Positions 1 to 12,182 of a DNA stretch of 64,000 bases are shown one piece after another. Source of the DNA: Batkoa obscura (taxonomy: Eukaryota; Entomophthoromycota; Entomophthoromycetes; Entomophthorales; Batkoaceae); contig JASVEC010000009.1 in NCBI GenBank assembly GCA_030770535.1, forward strand, positions 868,001 to 932,000, read 5' to 3'. Every line of letters begins with the position of its first letter. Within the stretch, counting starts at the first letter, position 1. Both the position numbers and the translations under genes were made by a program. The notes beneath the pieces are model-generated. The model was not told the origin of the DNA and searched no databases. It saw nothing but the letters and a program-made list of their open reading frames with translations.

Positions 1-167
1 TATTAGTTAATTTTCAAGCTAAAAAATCAAGACTATATTATGATATTGTTATTTTTGATTGAATTATAAAATACTATTTTTAATATAAATTATTCAATAG
101 ATGTTAAAAACTAAAAATAGCGATAAATATGATTTCACAGCTTTTCTATTTAAATTGTTTTTTTATA

Positions 168-1288
168 TTAACGGTTGGCATCGTCATTTGATATTTTAGC
201 AATCAATTTATCAAACTGTTTGATAGCATTTTGAAACCAAGACTCATGTTCTTTTTCAGAATAAAGTAACGAATGATTAATAATAGTCTTAGTATTGTTA
301 GTTACTTCTTTAGCATTAGATACAATTTCATCGTTATCTCTATCCCAAAGAGAGGCACCGAGGTCATCTAAAGAGTCAATAACAGTTTGAGCTGAATCCA
401 CCAATTCATCCAACCAAGAAATAACACCATCTGTAGTTACGGAACACTCCTTTATACATCCCTTATCAATTTTAATAAAAACCGTTTGAACTAATTTTAA
501 AATAGATAAACAAGTGGTTATAACTTCTAGCTCTTTTTCATCAAAATTTTCCCCACTTAAACCAAAGTCTAAATCGGCAAATTCGTCGGCCAAATCTTTT
601 TCTTCTTTTGAAACTTCTTTTTCTTCCTCAGCTTTATTATCCATATTCTCTGCTTCTTCTTTGAGCTCCTCAATTTCTTTAACTGTATCATTTATTAGCT
701 CTAAAAAGGTTGACCAAATTCTCAAAGTGGACTCTTTATTATCTATTGAAGCTTTTTTAAGTTTATCGCAATTATTCCAAACAACACCTACACAAGATAA
801 ATAATCATTTTGATTGAAACTAATTTTTTCAACTTTAATATCTTCTTCAATAGTTATAGGTTCATCTAAAAATGAGTTTCCTAATTCGATAATGGATTTT
901 ATAACATTTTTGGCTAATAATTGAATTTGTTTTACAAAATTCACACCTTGGTTTGTTGGTATCATATTTGTTAACAATACTAATTGTGTTAATGGCTCTA
1001 TCAAGCATTTACATGCCTCTTCTTTTTCATTGACTGCTGGTGGCTTAAAAGCTAGAGCAAACTTTGAAGCTTCTGCTTTTATTTTAATGGATAAAGCGTC
1101 TAATTGAATCAAATTTAATACAAGATTTAATATGGGTAAATAAAATGATTACCTAACTGAGAATTAAATTTAATAGCATCAAAGGTATGCTTAATTTCAA
1201 TAACTTCGTCTACACCTTTATGTAAGTTAATACAAGTTTTTATAAATTTATTTAAAGTTTTATTGTAAGTTTTAGAACTGGAACTCAT
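168..1288 (-). CDS. Cyclin-D1-binding protein 1-like (GCIP/CCNDBP1 family)
   Basis: Two exons (1288-1153 and 1099-168) separated by a 53-nt GTAATC...ATTAG intron give a 355-residue protein. The first exon starts at an ATG in an AAAATG-like context, and joining the exons makes the codon GAC, so the frame is continuous. The helical sequence, with the pieces EASKFALAFKPP near residue 55 and VGVVWNNCDKL near residue 155, resembles the GCIP/Maid family, whose animal members bind cyclin D and Grap2 and act as growth regulators. A strongly acidic, Glu/Lys-rich segment follows at about residues 185-225. The fungal role is unknown. Assignment rests on remembered family features, so it is good but not certain. 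Confidence 0.7.
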
Positions 1289-1341
1289 TTTGAATTGAAA
1301 AAAAAACTTTTAAATTTGAAGCTTTGTTTTAAATTTTAAAA

Positions 1342-2183
1342 ATGTACAATTATTCTAAAAACCATTTGGCAGATAAAATCAATGTAGACGACGATGAAGC
1401 GCTCGATGTTTTATTTGAAGAACTTGAAAATGAAAATTTGGATCAATATAGAGAACTTAGAATACAAGAAATGAAAATACAGTACTATTTTTTAAGTTTT
1501 TACTTTTTTAAATAAGTAATTATTTTTATAATTCTAGAGCCGATGAGTTAACTAAAATGAAACAAAATAGCCATGGGGAGTATACAGAAGTAGAAGAAAA
1601 GGATGTGTTGGATATAACTACGAATACTACTTATGTCGTAGTTCACTTTTTTTCTCCAACTTTTAAAAGATGTAAAATTATGGATGAGCACTTAGAAGTA
1701 TATTAAATTATTATTGTTTATTATTTGGTTAAAGCGACTTGTTTAGATCCTCAGTAAGAAGCATTATAGAGCACGTTTTATGAAAACAAACGCAGAAAAA
1801 TGTGCTTTTTTGGTTGCCAAGTTACAAATCAAAGTATTGCCTTTTGTGATGTGCTTTGTTAGAGGGGTAGTCACTGAAAGGTATTTTTGTTTTTGTTTTT
1901 GTTTTTGTTTTTATCTTGATTTATCATTTTATTTTTTTTACTCAAGATTAATTGGGTTTGAAAAGTTAAATAACAGTGATACTTTTTCCACTACTAAACT
2001 TGAAAATCTTTTAATTAAGTCAGGTAAATTTATAATTCAATTGTAATAGAGTTAAGGTTAATATTCTTTAAAGGGGTAATAACTAAGAAAGTAGAGGCAA
2101 AAAATGATTCAGATGAAGAAAGATCTCAAAAGAGGGGAATTAGAAGCAGTACTAAAGTTATTGGATCGGATGAAGAATACTAA
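1342..2183 (+). CDS. Thioredoxin domain-containing protein 9 (phosducin-like, PLP1/TXNDC9)
   Basis: Five exons (1342-1481, 1538-1697, 1759-1880, 1947-2023, 2074-2183) splice cleanly into a 202-residue protein, close to the ~226 residues of human TXNDC9. After an acidic N-terminal helix comes the thioredoxin-like fold with the family signature VVVHFFSPTFKRCKIMDEHL, in which the usual CxxC active site is absent, as expected for this family. The C-terminus has the RRGIRSS tract followed by an acidic tail. Family members bind the cytosolic chaperonin CCT and modulate actin and tubulin folding. The third intron contains a (GTTTTT)n run at about 1887-1912. The gene is divergent from the CCNDBP1-like gene, with only 53 bp between the two start codons, so they probably share a promoter. 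Confidence 0.9.
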
Positions 2184-2481
2184 AATAAATAAAATTAAAA
2201 ATGATTAAAATAAAGGTATTGATTTGTTATTATTATTAAGTAAGGACTAATTTCGTTTTTAGTACTAAATAAAACATTACTAATTTTGTTTAAATCGACG
2301 TTTAATTTAATGCATTTTTAACAGCAGTATGGTATAATTAAATTAAATATATTCTTAATTATTTATTACGACTTTTTTATAAAATGATTTCAATAAGTAT
2401 TATTCAATTAACTTGAAATTAAAATGCATTATTATGATTAATATATAACGAATCATTTTTTATTTACAATTTTAATTAAAA

Positions 2482-5328
2482 ATGAGTGAATCAAGTGGCT
2501 GTCTAATGGAAGCATCATTTCAAGAAGAGTCTTTAAACTCATTCCAATTTGAAATAAATAAAGATAACTCCAATACAATAAACACAAAAATTAATCATAA
2601 TTCAAATGAGAACAATCTAGGTAAGCAATATTTATATAATACTTTGATTATATTCAACTTTAAAAGATGAAGTTGGAGATAAAGTATAATCTTATTTTCT
2701 TTTATTTCATTTTATTAAGCTTAAAGAAAATATTATCATTTCATGTCCAAGCCAACAGCCTTGGCTGTGCATATTATGATGAATCTAATTCAACACTTTA
2801 TATACTTCCAAATCATTCCAAATCGGACACTAATTTAATTGCTAAAAGTAACTAAAATTGTAAGCATTAACGATTTTTTATAACATTTTTAGTTATCAAT
2901 CAATCAAAACCAACAATTGTTTTATTAAATTCTTCACTTCCAGAAGAAATTTTAGATACAATTCCAATAAAAGGTAAGTTTATTTATTTAATAGATTAAT
3001 TAATAATATTTCAGATTTGAATATCACATTTCCCAACCCATCCGAATTTTCATATAAGAAGGGGATTTATAAGCTACAAAGTATCTTCTCTACTAAAATT
3101 ACGCAATTCAATACCCTTTTCAATGATAGTTATCAAAATTCTTTATATGAAATATCAAAATATATATCACTTGATTGGAAGCCATCCGTATTCAGTTATA
3201 CATAAATCTAATAATACCTAATATTTTTAGATATCATGTATAAATGTCATGTGTAATTATTTGGAAGAGAGGCTTTATATGAAAAAAGCCGGTCTAGAAA
3301 AAGAATACTACATTAAGCAAGTATTAGAATTTAAATTGTAGCTAATTTTATAGATGGTTTTTTTTAATAAAATGAATATTAGGGATTCCCATTTGTATAT
3401 TAATGAAACGACACTAATGTATTATACTACATATTTATGACTCTTTTAACTTTTTATAAGGGATTTGAATATATTTCACGATGAAAATCATCCCAACGTA
3501 TCAAATTTTCATACCGGGAAAGAAGGAATAAGCTTATACAGTAATCGTTTTTTACAATTAGACAATATAATTATTTAAGATATAAGGAATTTTAAATCAA
3601 ACTGTAAGTTCAGGTGGAGCAGATATGCTTAAATCATGGTTTAAATACCCTTTAAATGCATTAAATGAAATCGAAAAGAGACTTATGTTGGTTGAAGCTA
3701 TGATGAAATCAGATGCTAAAATTATTACAAGATTTAAAAGCTTATTAAAAAATCGATTGATTGTACCTCATATTTTAACTTATCTTCAAAACAGGAGCTA
3801 TTATAGTGATTGGCATAATGTTTATATGGTAATTAATAACTAAATAGAAGTTTGAGTTTTACTTGTTTTAGTTTATAACTAACTTTATTTGTATTTCGGA
3901 TATTTTATTTGATTTACCTCAAACTGATTTATTTAAAGATAAAGTACAGATTATTATATAAGTAATAGCAAATAGTAAACAATATTTTAGGATACATTAG
4001 AAACATATCAAATGTTAAAAGATGCTAAAAAGTTCTTAGGCGAAAAAGTAATAATATATTAGAATTATTTACACTACTGAAATCGGTTTAGATTAGCTTT
4101 AATAATGAAAAAGAAGATCTTAATATCCATATCAAAGAGAATATTAGCGAAGTATTATACTTTAATTGACACAATTATCGATACTCATTATTAGGAATTA
4201 GATAATTTAAAATACATTTATAATAATATGGAAGATATGCTAGTAAAATTATATCGCTTTTATTTTTAATAAATAGCTTATTTTTTTAGTCAAATATTGC
4301 GATCAAAACAAAGAAAGAGATTAAAATTAATATTACCAAATTAAACATTGTTTATTATCCACAACTGGGCTATTTAATAGCTATTCCAATTGATAATAAA
4401 TTTAAAAAAAAAGACTTTGATGATACAGATTTGGATTTTCAAGTATAAAATAATAGTAATGTTAATTTATATAATTTTGATATAAATTTTAGTTTGAGTC
4501 AGATGAAGCAATCTATTTTAAAAATAATTCGATGAGATGTAATTTTAATATCTTAATTTTAATATTACTTATTTAAATTATCAAAAGATTTAGACAATGA
4601 TATTGGAGATATATTCACACTTGTTAATGGTAAACTTAACTTAACTTGATATAATATACTTATTTCTATAGATAAAGAAATAGAAATACTCCAGAACATA
4701 TTAGGTTCGTTCATTTTATATTTTGATTCAATAATTGAAGCATATGATAAATTATCTGAGCTTGATTGGTAATAATTGAAATAAAGAGATCAATTAAATA
4801 ATTAACTATATTTAGTATATTATCAATTGCTAAAGTATCTAAAGCAAATGGGTATAATCAACCTGAGTTTAATAGAAATCAATTAAAAATAATTTCTGGA
4901 AAGTAAATAAACAATACTGATAAAATAAACATTTAATAAGCACAATCTAGGAACCCAATCTTAGAAAAAAATAAAGCAACGATTATCACAAACGATTATG
5001 ATATACAAAATATAAATGAAATGGATAAATCAATTCCAGTAATGATATTAAATGGTCCGAATGGTTCAGGAAAAAGCATTTATTTAAAACAGGTAAATAC
5101 ATTAAATCAAACATATTGTATTACATATATTTATATTAACAAAATCAGGTTGCACTAACTTGTTTTATGGCACATTTAGGGAGGTAGCTAATATATATAT
5201 ATATAATATCTATTAGGCATTGATAATATAAGTTATATCCCCGCAGAAAAATGTTTCATTTATCCTATGGATTTAATATCTACTTGTTTCATTACAAATA
5301 ATTCAGTATCAAATGTAATTAATAATAA

Positions 5329-5361
<33 letters not shown>

Positions 5362-6198
5362 TAATAATCATTTAGTTTAATAGTGGCTTTTGTCAAGATT
5401 TACAACAAATAAACACATTCTTAAAAACCTGTACTAAAGATTCTGTCTTATTTGTTGATGAATTTGGTAAAGGAACAGCAATAGGAGGTAAATAAATATT
5501 AAGGATATAATAATAAGATAACAACATTAATATCAATAATATTAAGATGGTATTGGATTGTTATGTGCACTAGTAAAGTATGTATTAAACATGAATAAAG
5601 AAAGAGGACCAAGAATATTAATTAGTACACACTTCAATGGTAAATTCTTATAATATCTAATAATAAATAAGTTTATTCATTTTATTGGAAATCCATATAA
5701 ATAATTTATTAAATGAAAACAATAATGAAATTAAATGGATGTTTATGGATACTATTTTAAATGATAATAATGAATTAGACTTTCGCTATAAGTAAAATAA
5801 AATAAAATAAAATAAAGATTGAAATCAGTAACTTAATGAATAATTAGATTAAAAGAAGGTTATTCATCTAATTCATATGGAATTCATTATGCTTTACAGA
5901 ACGGCATAAAAGAATCTATTATTGAGAGAGGTAATAATAGATAATACATTGTTATTATAGATCGTATTAATTTAATATAATTTATATTGTTTTAGCTAAA
6001 GAAGTTAAAAATGACTTGAGATTATTTAAAATACCTAAACCAATGATATCTGAATTAGATCAGTGTAAATTGTGGTTCTATAAACAAATTATTAATAAAT
6101 TAATGTCTACGAATATAACTGAAGAAAATGTACAACCATTTATGACTTGGATTAAAAAGATGACAAATGCAATTTACAATACAAAAATAAGTAAATAA
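2482..6198 (+). CDS. MSH5: MutS homologue 5 (meiotic crossover factor)
   Basis: Exon pieces read in order as a MutS protein. LGCAYYDESNSTLYIL lies near the N-terminus. The connector/clamp region includes HPNVSNFHTGKEGISLYS and SGGADMLKSWFKYPLNAL. The ATPase has Walker A GPNGSGKSIYLKQV, then LGSYIPAEK, Walker B VLFVDEFGKGT and ISTHF. The SIYLKQV and FGKGT variants favour MSH5 over MSH2-4. MSH5 pairs with MSH4 to form a clamp that stabilises meiotic recombination intermediates. The gene is split by roughly 20 introns of 45-70 nt, the densest splitting in the window. I did not fix every junction, so only the outer limits are exact: ATG at 2482, stop after KISK at 6198. The intron before the NSGFCQDL exon holds an (AAT)n run at about 5321-5370. 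Confidence 0.88.
5321..5370. repeat. (AAT)n microsatellite in an MSH5 intron
   Basis: A run of AAT/ATA triplets with a few interruptions fills most of one MSH5 intron. The nearby acceptor TTTAG restores the ATPase reading frame (SVSN then FNSGFCQDL), so the repeat is spliced out. Confidence 0.8.
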
Positions 6199-6261
6199 GT
6201 AAATAAAAAGAATATAAATAAGCATATAAAAAAATAAAAAAGCATATAAATCCATATTTAT

Positions 6262-7805
6262 TTAATTATCATTATCTACTTTTTCATCTTCTTCTCCTGG
6301 GATAAGAAAATTTAAAAAAGCACCTTGATCACATAATTGTAAAGCATGTTCAGCTTCTTGTTCATCCAATTCACTTAAAGCTGAATTAATAGCTTCAATT
6401 GTATTTTCTTTTAAAGCTTCTTGTAATTTTAAAGGTAAAGAATTAAATATTACTTTTCTTTCTTGATCATTAACATCATCTGTAGGTAAATCTACCATAA
6501 TTTTGGCATCTTCACTAGTAGGCTCTAATTGAAAAATAGCTTTTTGTTTAGAATTTTGTTGTTTTATCACTTCACATCGTTGTTTTAATATATTATAAGT
6601 ATCTTCTACATCTTTTAAAAATACTTCATTACCCGTAGTAGTAATTCTAATTTAATATAAAATAAACAAAAGTTAATATTATAACTTATGTAAACTAATA
6701 ATCTATTATTTACCTTTTAAAAAAAGCAGTAACTCCATCTTTACCAAGACGATCACAATATTGAATAATTAAGGCTTGATGAACACAATGTTTTGCTTGT
6801 TTATTATTACCTTGTAATTGAAGTTCAAAACCCTTAGCTAATATTTCATCCGAATATTTTTCATTGATAATGAATTTATATTTGGAAATAAATTCAAGAC
6901 TTTGTTCTAATGTTTTTAAATTAGAAAATTCATTTGCTTCATCAGAAGTTTCAATATCCCCTTCTTCCTCTTCAATATAGGCTCCTTTTTCTGCAGCATC
7001 ACTATCTTTTTTAAGCTGTGAAAATTAAGAGTAAATTTGTTTGTTTATTTCTTAATGACGAATATTATTAACTCACCACTGTTTTGCTAGTAGTCAACGT
7101 CTTTGGATTTAAAATTTCGATTTGTTTTTCTTTTTTGTTCTTCTTCTTTTTATTTTCCAATTCTTTTTTAATTTGTTCTTCATTCGATTTACTAACAATC
7201 TAAGTTAAAAAAGAATTAGTCATAAACTCTAAAATTTCCAAAATATTTTAACTTACCGTTTTATCAAATCCAGGTTTACAAATATTCTCGCTGGTTAAAG
7301 TGTTACTTTCGATCTTCTCTTCCTTTTTCAATTCCTCTTTACAGTCTTCTTGATGTTTCTTAACCTTTTCAAACTCTACTTTTAATTTTTCCAATATAAC
7401 ACCTCTATTCATTTCCTCTCCGCTACTTTTTACTTCTTCTTCAATATGTTTAAAGAGACCCATCAAGGATTGTTCAATGCTCATCTCTCCCTCCTTTCTC
7501 TCCTCTCCACCCTTCTTACTCTTTTCCATCTTTTCCGCAATCTCCTTTAACATCGTCTTCATTTCTTCCATACCAAAATTGCCTTCACCTTCCCCCATCA
7601 AGTTCTTCATTTTCTTCATCATTTGATCACAGAAAGCTATTCTCTGTTTTAAACTATCAATCTTTTGTTTACGTTCCGCTCGTCTTCTATGGATAGCTTC
7701 TTGATTCCATTTTATAAACGACTTTTTATCAACATTTGGATGGACTTCAATATCTTCGTCATCGGATAATTCAATATTGTCCCATTTACTATAATCTAAT
7801 GGCAT
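6262..7805 (-). CDS. CDC37: Hsp90 co-chaperone Cdc37
   Basis: Four exons; the first (7805-7257) starts MPLDYSKWDNIELSDDEDIE, the hallmark Cdc37 N-terminus, followed by HPNVDKKSFIKWNQEAIH. The conserved Ser in this motif (YSKWDNIELSDDED) is the site that CK2 phosphorylates in other species. A coiled coil rich in Lys/Glu (about residues 45-180) is followed by the Hsp90-binding middle domain (EQSLEFISKYKFIINEKY... QALIIQYCDRLGKDG) and a C-terminal helical domain ending in an acidic tail. Introns include 7200-7256 and a 60-70 nt intron near 6650-6716. The protein loads kinases onto Hsp90. The gene is convergent with MSH5, with about 60 bp between stops. Another Hsp90 cofactor, AHA1, lies about 33 kb away. 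Confidence 0.95.
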
Positions 7806-9474
7806 CGTTATGGATTTGTTAATTTAATTTATTTAAAATTAAAAAAGTTGAAATGAGATTTTGAGTTTAAAATTTTTTAATATTGCTTAAATTTTTATCA
7901 CTATTTTTGGTTAGTGAAATTAATTTTTAAGAGATTTGAATTCGTTGGTAGTTTTATAGGTTATAGGGGAGAGACGTAATTTCTAGAATTTCTAGGAATT
8001 TCGGAATTTTCATTTTTCATTTTTTATAGAGCAGGTTTTAAGCCCAAGTATCAATAAATTACTGAAACAGAAAAATACATTCGACTATGAATTGACTCTG
8101 AAGAATATTTCATTTAAAAATATTGTCAGCTATTGATTTGTGGAATAGTTAAGTAAGACGTAACACTAATTTTGAATGATTTTTGATTGATTGATGCTAT
8201 TTTTACAAGAACTCTTCTAAGAGCTTTTCCTTTATTAAGCGAATCCTTTACTTTTAAACCATTTAAATGCTATTAAAAAATGTGTAGGTGGTTAAAATGC
8301 TTCACAGGTCCATATAAAAGAGAATAATGAGTATGTTTTGAAATGGTTTTGTTACCAAGGTTTTAATTTTTCAAAGAAAGTGGATGTATTATGAAAATAT
8401 GTTCAATTTTAATATTTTTATTAAGTTATAATCCTCTGGCATAGCTTAATAGAATTAAGTCTATCGTTTTTAAGTAATGATATTGAATAACTTTATTTAA
8501 CTTTGCTTTCCATTGATAAAAAAATAGTTGTTATTTAGCATAAGCTCAAACTGTAATTACAGATAAAACTTTTTGTGACTTTCACTTAAGCGTAAATAAT
8601 GAAAAATGGTTTGAAAATTTCAAAAAGTTCAATCATGTGTGTCAATAAACTCTGGACTTCAGTGTCATATCGTCTTGTAAGTTTCAGTATAAAACAAGTA
8701 ATTCAATTATAACCTTCTCCCACAATTATGAATTCAACAAAAAAAACTTTGTTTATTATAATAAAACAAAAATACTATAGTTGTCTATAGAGAGGTCTTA
8801 TTAGGACAAATTGTGTGTATTTCAATCAATTATGCTTTATTAAATATAAATTAGCAACTGCAGTGACTGTGTGATTAATAAGATAGCGACATAAATTTAG
8901 TAATGTAATCAATCACACACAGGGAATGTATGTCTTTGTATATATCAGTCAAAATTTAGGTGACGCAATTGGCATATAATGACAATGTGTCTTATATGTA
9001 TAGGAAGGAAGACCCCATTCACCTATTTGTGAGTTATTGTATGGAATCATTGTGAAGAATAAGTTCTGACAACATTGGTGAGATTGAAGTAAATATATAT
9101 ACTGCTATCCAGATATATATATATTTATTATTATAAAGATTGGAAATGAAATTATGATCCAATTAAAGCGAATTTTTTTTTTGAAACATTCGGTACTCAA
9201 AGGGTTAATTTATAAACTGATTCATTTTTATAATATGAAAAATAAAACAATAAATTCAATTAAAAAGTAATAAAATAAGAATTAAATATTGTATACAATT
9301 TTAATAATTAAATATTAAGTTCTAATAAAACTAATAGTATCTTTTAAATACAATCTTCTTTTATTATTTAATTCAAGTAATAAAAAGATTAATTTATCCC
9401 ATTAAATTTTTAAATCCAAAAATTAAAAAACAAAACAAAATAATATCAACATAATGTTTAACAATATTTATTTT
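7806..9474. other. Intergenic, no gene seen (CDC37 / BIO2)
   Basis: About 1.7 kb of AT-rich sequence lies between the CDC37 start and the biotin synthase stop. I find no long frame, spliceable exon chain, tRNA or repeat element here. There is an (AT)n tract near 9090-9130 and a poly-T run near 9173. The first few hundred bases presumably carry the CDC37 promoter. Confidence 0.5.
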
Positions 9475-10263
9475 TTAATTTTCCATTACTTGTTTATTTT
9501 TACGTGGTGGTTTATAATCTGGATGATCAGAACCTTGTTGTAAATTGGCTTTTTTAGGTACTAAACCTAAATTAATATAAATTAATATAAATTAATAAAT
9601 GGACAATAATAAATTATAAAATTAAATTTCATTACCTAATAAATCTAACATAATTTTATCTTCATTATGATCATTATTTGGAGTGGTTAATAGTTTATCC
9701 CCAGTAAAGATAGAGTTAGCTCCAGCTAAAAAACACATGGCCTAAAAAATAAAATAAAATGATTAATTAAAATAAAATAAAATAAAATAAAATAAAATAA
9801 AATAAAATAAAATAAAATAAAATAAAATAAAATAATTATAATTCAATTTTTATAAAATTACCTGTTCAACTTGAGAAAATCTTACTCTACCAGCAGATAA
9901 TCGTACCATGGCTTTTGGCATAATAATTCTAGCGGTACAAATCATACGTATCATTTCCCAAATATTCACTGGCTAATACAATTAAATTAAAAATATTAGA
10001 ATATTGTTATTATTATTAAATTATTAATTTTACTTTTTGATCTTCTAAGGGAGTCCCTTTAACTGCTAATAAAGCATTAATTGGTACTGATTCTGGATGA
10101 ATTGGTAAAGTAGCTAAAGTAGTTAATAATCCAACTCTATCTTCTTCACTCTCTCCTAGTCCAATAATACCACCAGAACAAACTGAAATACCTGCATTTT
10201 GTACATTATTAATAGTATTTAATCTTTCATCATAAGAACGAGTAGTAATAATCTATTAATTAA

Positions 10264-10297
<34 letters not shown>

Positions 10298-11181
10298 ATT
10301 AATATTATTGATTATATTTACCTTTGGATAAAATTCTCTTGAAGTATCTAAATTATGATTATAAGCAGTTAAACCAGCTTCTTTTAATTGTTTTGCTTGA
10401 GCTTCATCTAACATACCAAGTGTACAACATACTTCCATACCCATACCCCTTAATTAATAAAAAATTAACTCATATTAATCTAATATTTTTAAAATTAAAA
10501 ACTTACTTGATTTCTTTAATATGACTTACTATTTTTTTAAAATTTGTTTTTCTACCTTTAACATCCCTCCAAGCTGCTCCCATACAGAATCTTGAGGATC
10601 CAGCTTCTTTGGCTCTTTTAGCTGCTTCAATAATCACTCCAGAATCTAACATTTTTTCTGCTTTAACAGCAGTAGAATAACTAGAAGATTGTGGACAATA
10701 TTTACAATCTTCAGAACAACCTCCAGTTTTTATACTTAATAAAGTAGCTTGTTGAACAGCCCTTGGATCGTGATGTTGGCGGTGAACTTGGGCCTAAAGA
10801 ATAAATGATTAGTTTTTTTATTAATTATAATATTATAATATTATAATGTTATAATAATTAATAATTATTAATAATTAATAATTAAAATTAAAATTCATAA
10901 TTAAATAAAAAAATTACCGATAAATACATCAATTCTAATAATGGGGAATCAAAGATGGCTTGTACTTCTTCACGTTTCCAAGTATTTTTAATAGGTCCAT
11001 GAGCATATTTGGCTACTGCTGATAACTCTCGACCCCAATTATTAGAGGCATTAGCAACTGGTTTATTTACTGGTTTCTCTTCTAATGAAGCAAAAGTAGC
11101 TTTTTGAACAAATGAAATGGTAGGTTTGTTAATAAAAATGAGATTTCGGTGAACTGAACTAGATAATAGTTTGAGTAACAT
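9475..11181 (-). CDS. BIO2: Biotin synthase, mitochondrial
   Basis: The first exon starts [16 protein letters not shown], a basic, hydroxylated presequence typical of mitochondrial import, then [19 protein letters not shown]. Later exons carry the radical-SAM cluster motif [12 protein letters not shown] (Cys-x3-Cys-x2-Cys), [37 protein letters not shown] and [13 protein letters not shown], all diagnostic of biotin synthase, which inserts sulfur into dethiobiotin. The last exon ends [17 protein letters not shown] at 9475. About five introns split the gene; one holds a (TTA)n run (10266-10294) and another an (AAAAT)n run (9769-9834). Length and motifs look complete, so the organism can probably carry out at least the last step of biotin synthesis. 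Confidence 0.95.
9769..9834. repeat. (AAAAT)n microsatellite in a BIO2 intron
   Basis: About 13 near-perfect tandem copies of a 5-bp AAAAT unit lie inside a biotin synthase intron. The run is likely to vary in length between isolates. Confidence 0.9.
10266..10294. repeat. (TTA)n microsatellite in a BIO2 intron
   Basis: About nine tandem ATT/TTA triplets, intronic within biotin synthase. Confidence 0.85.
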
Positions 11182-12182
<1,001 letters not shown>

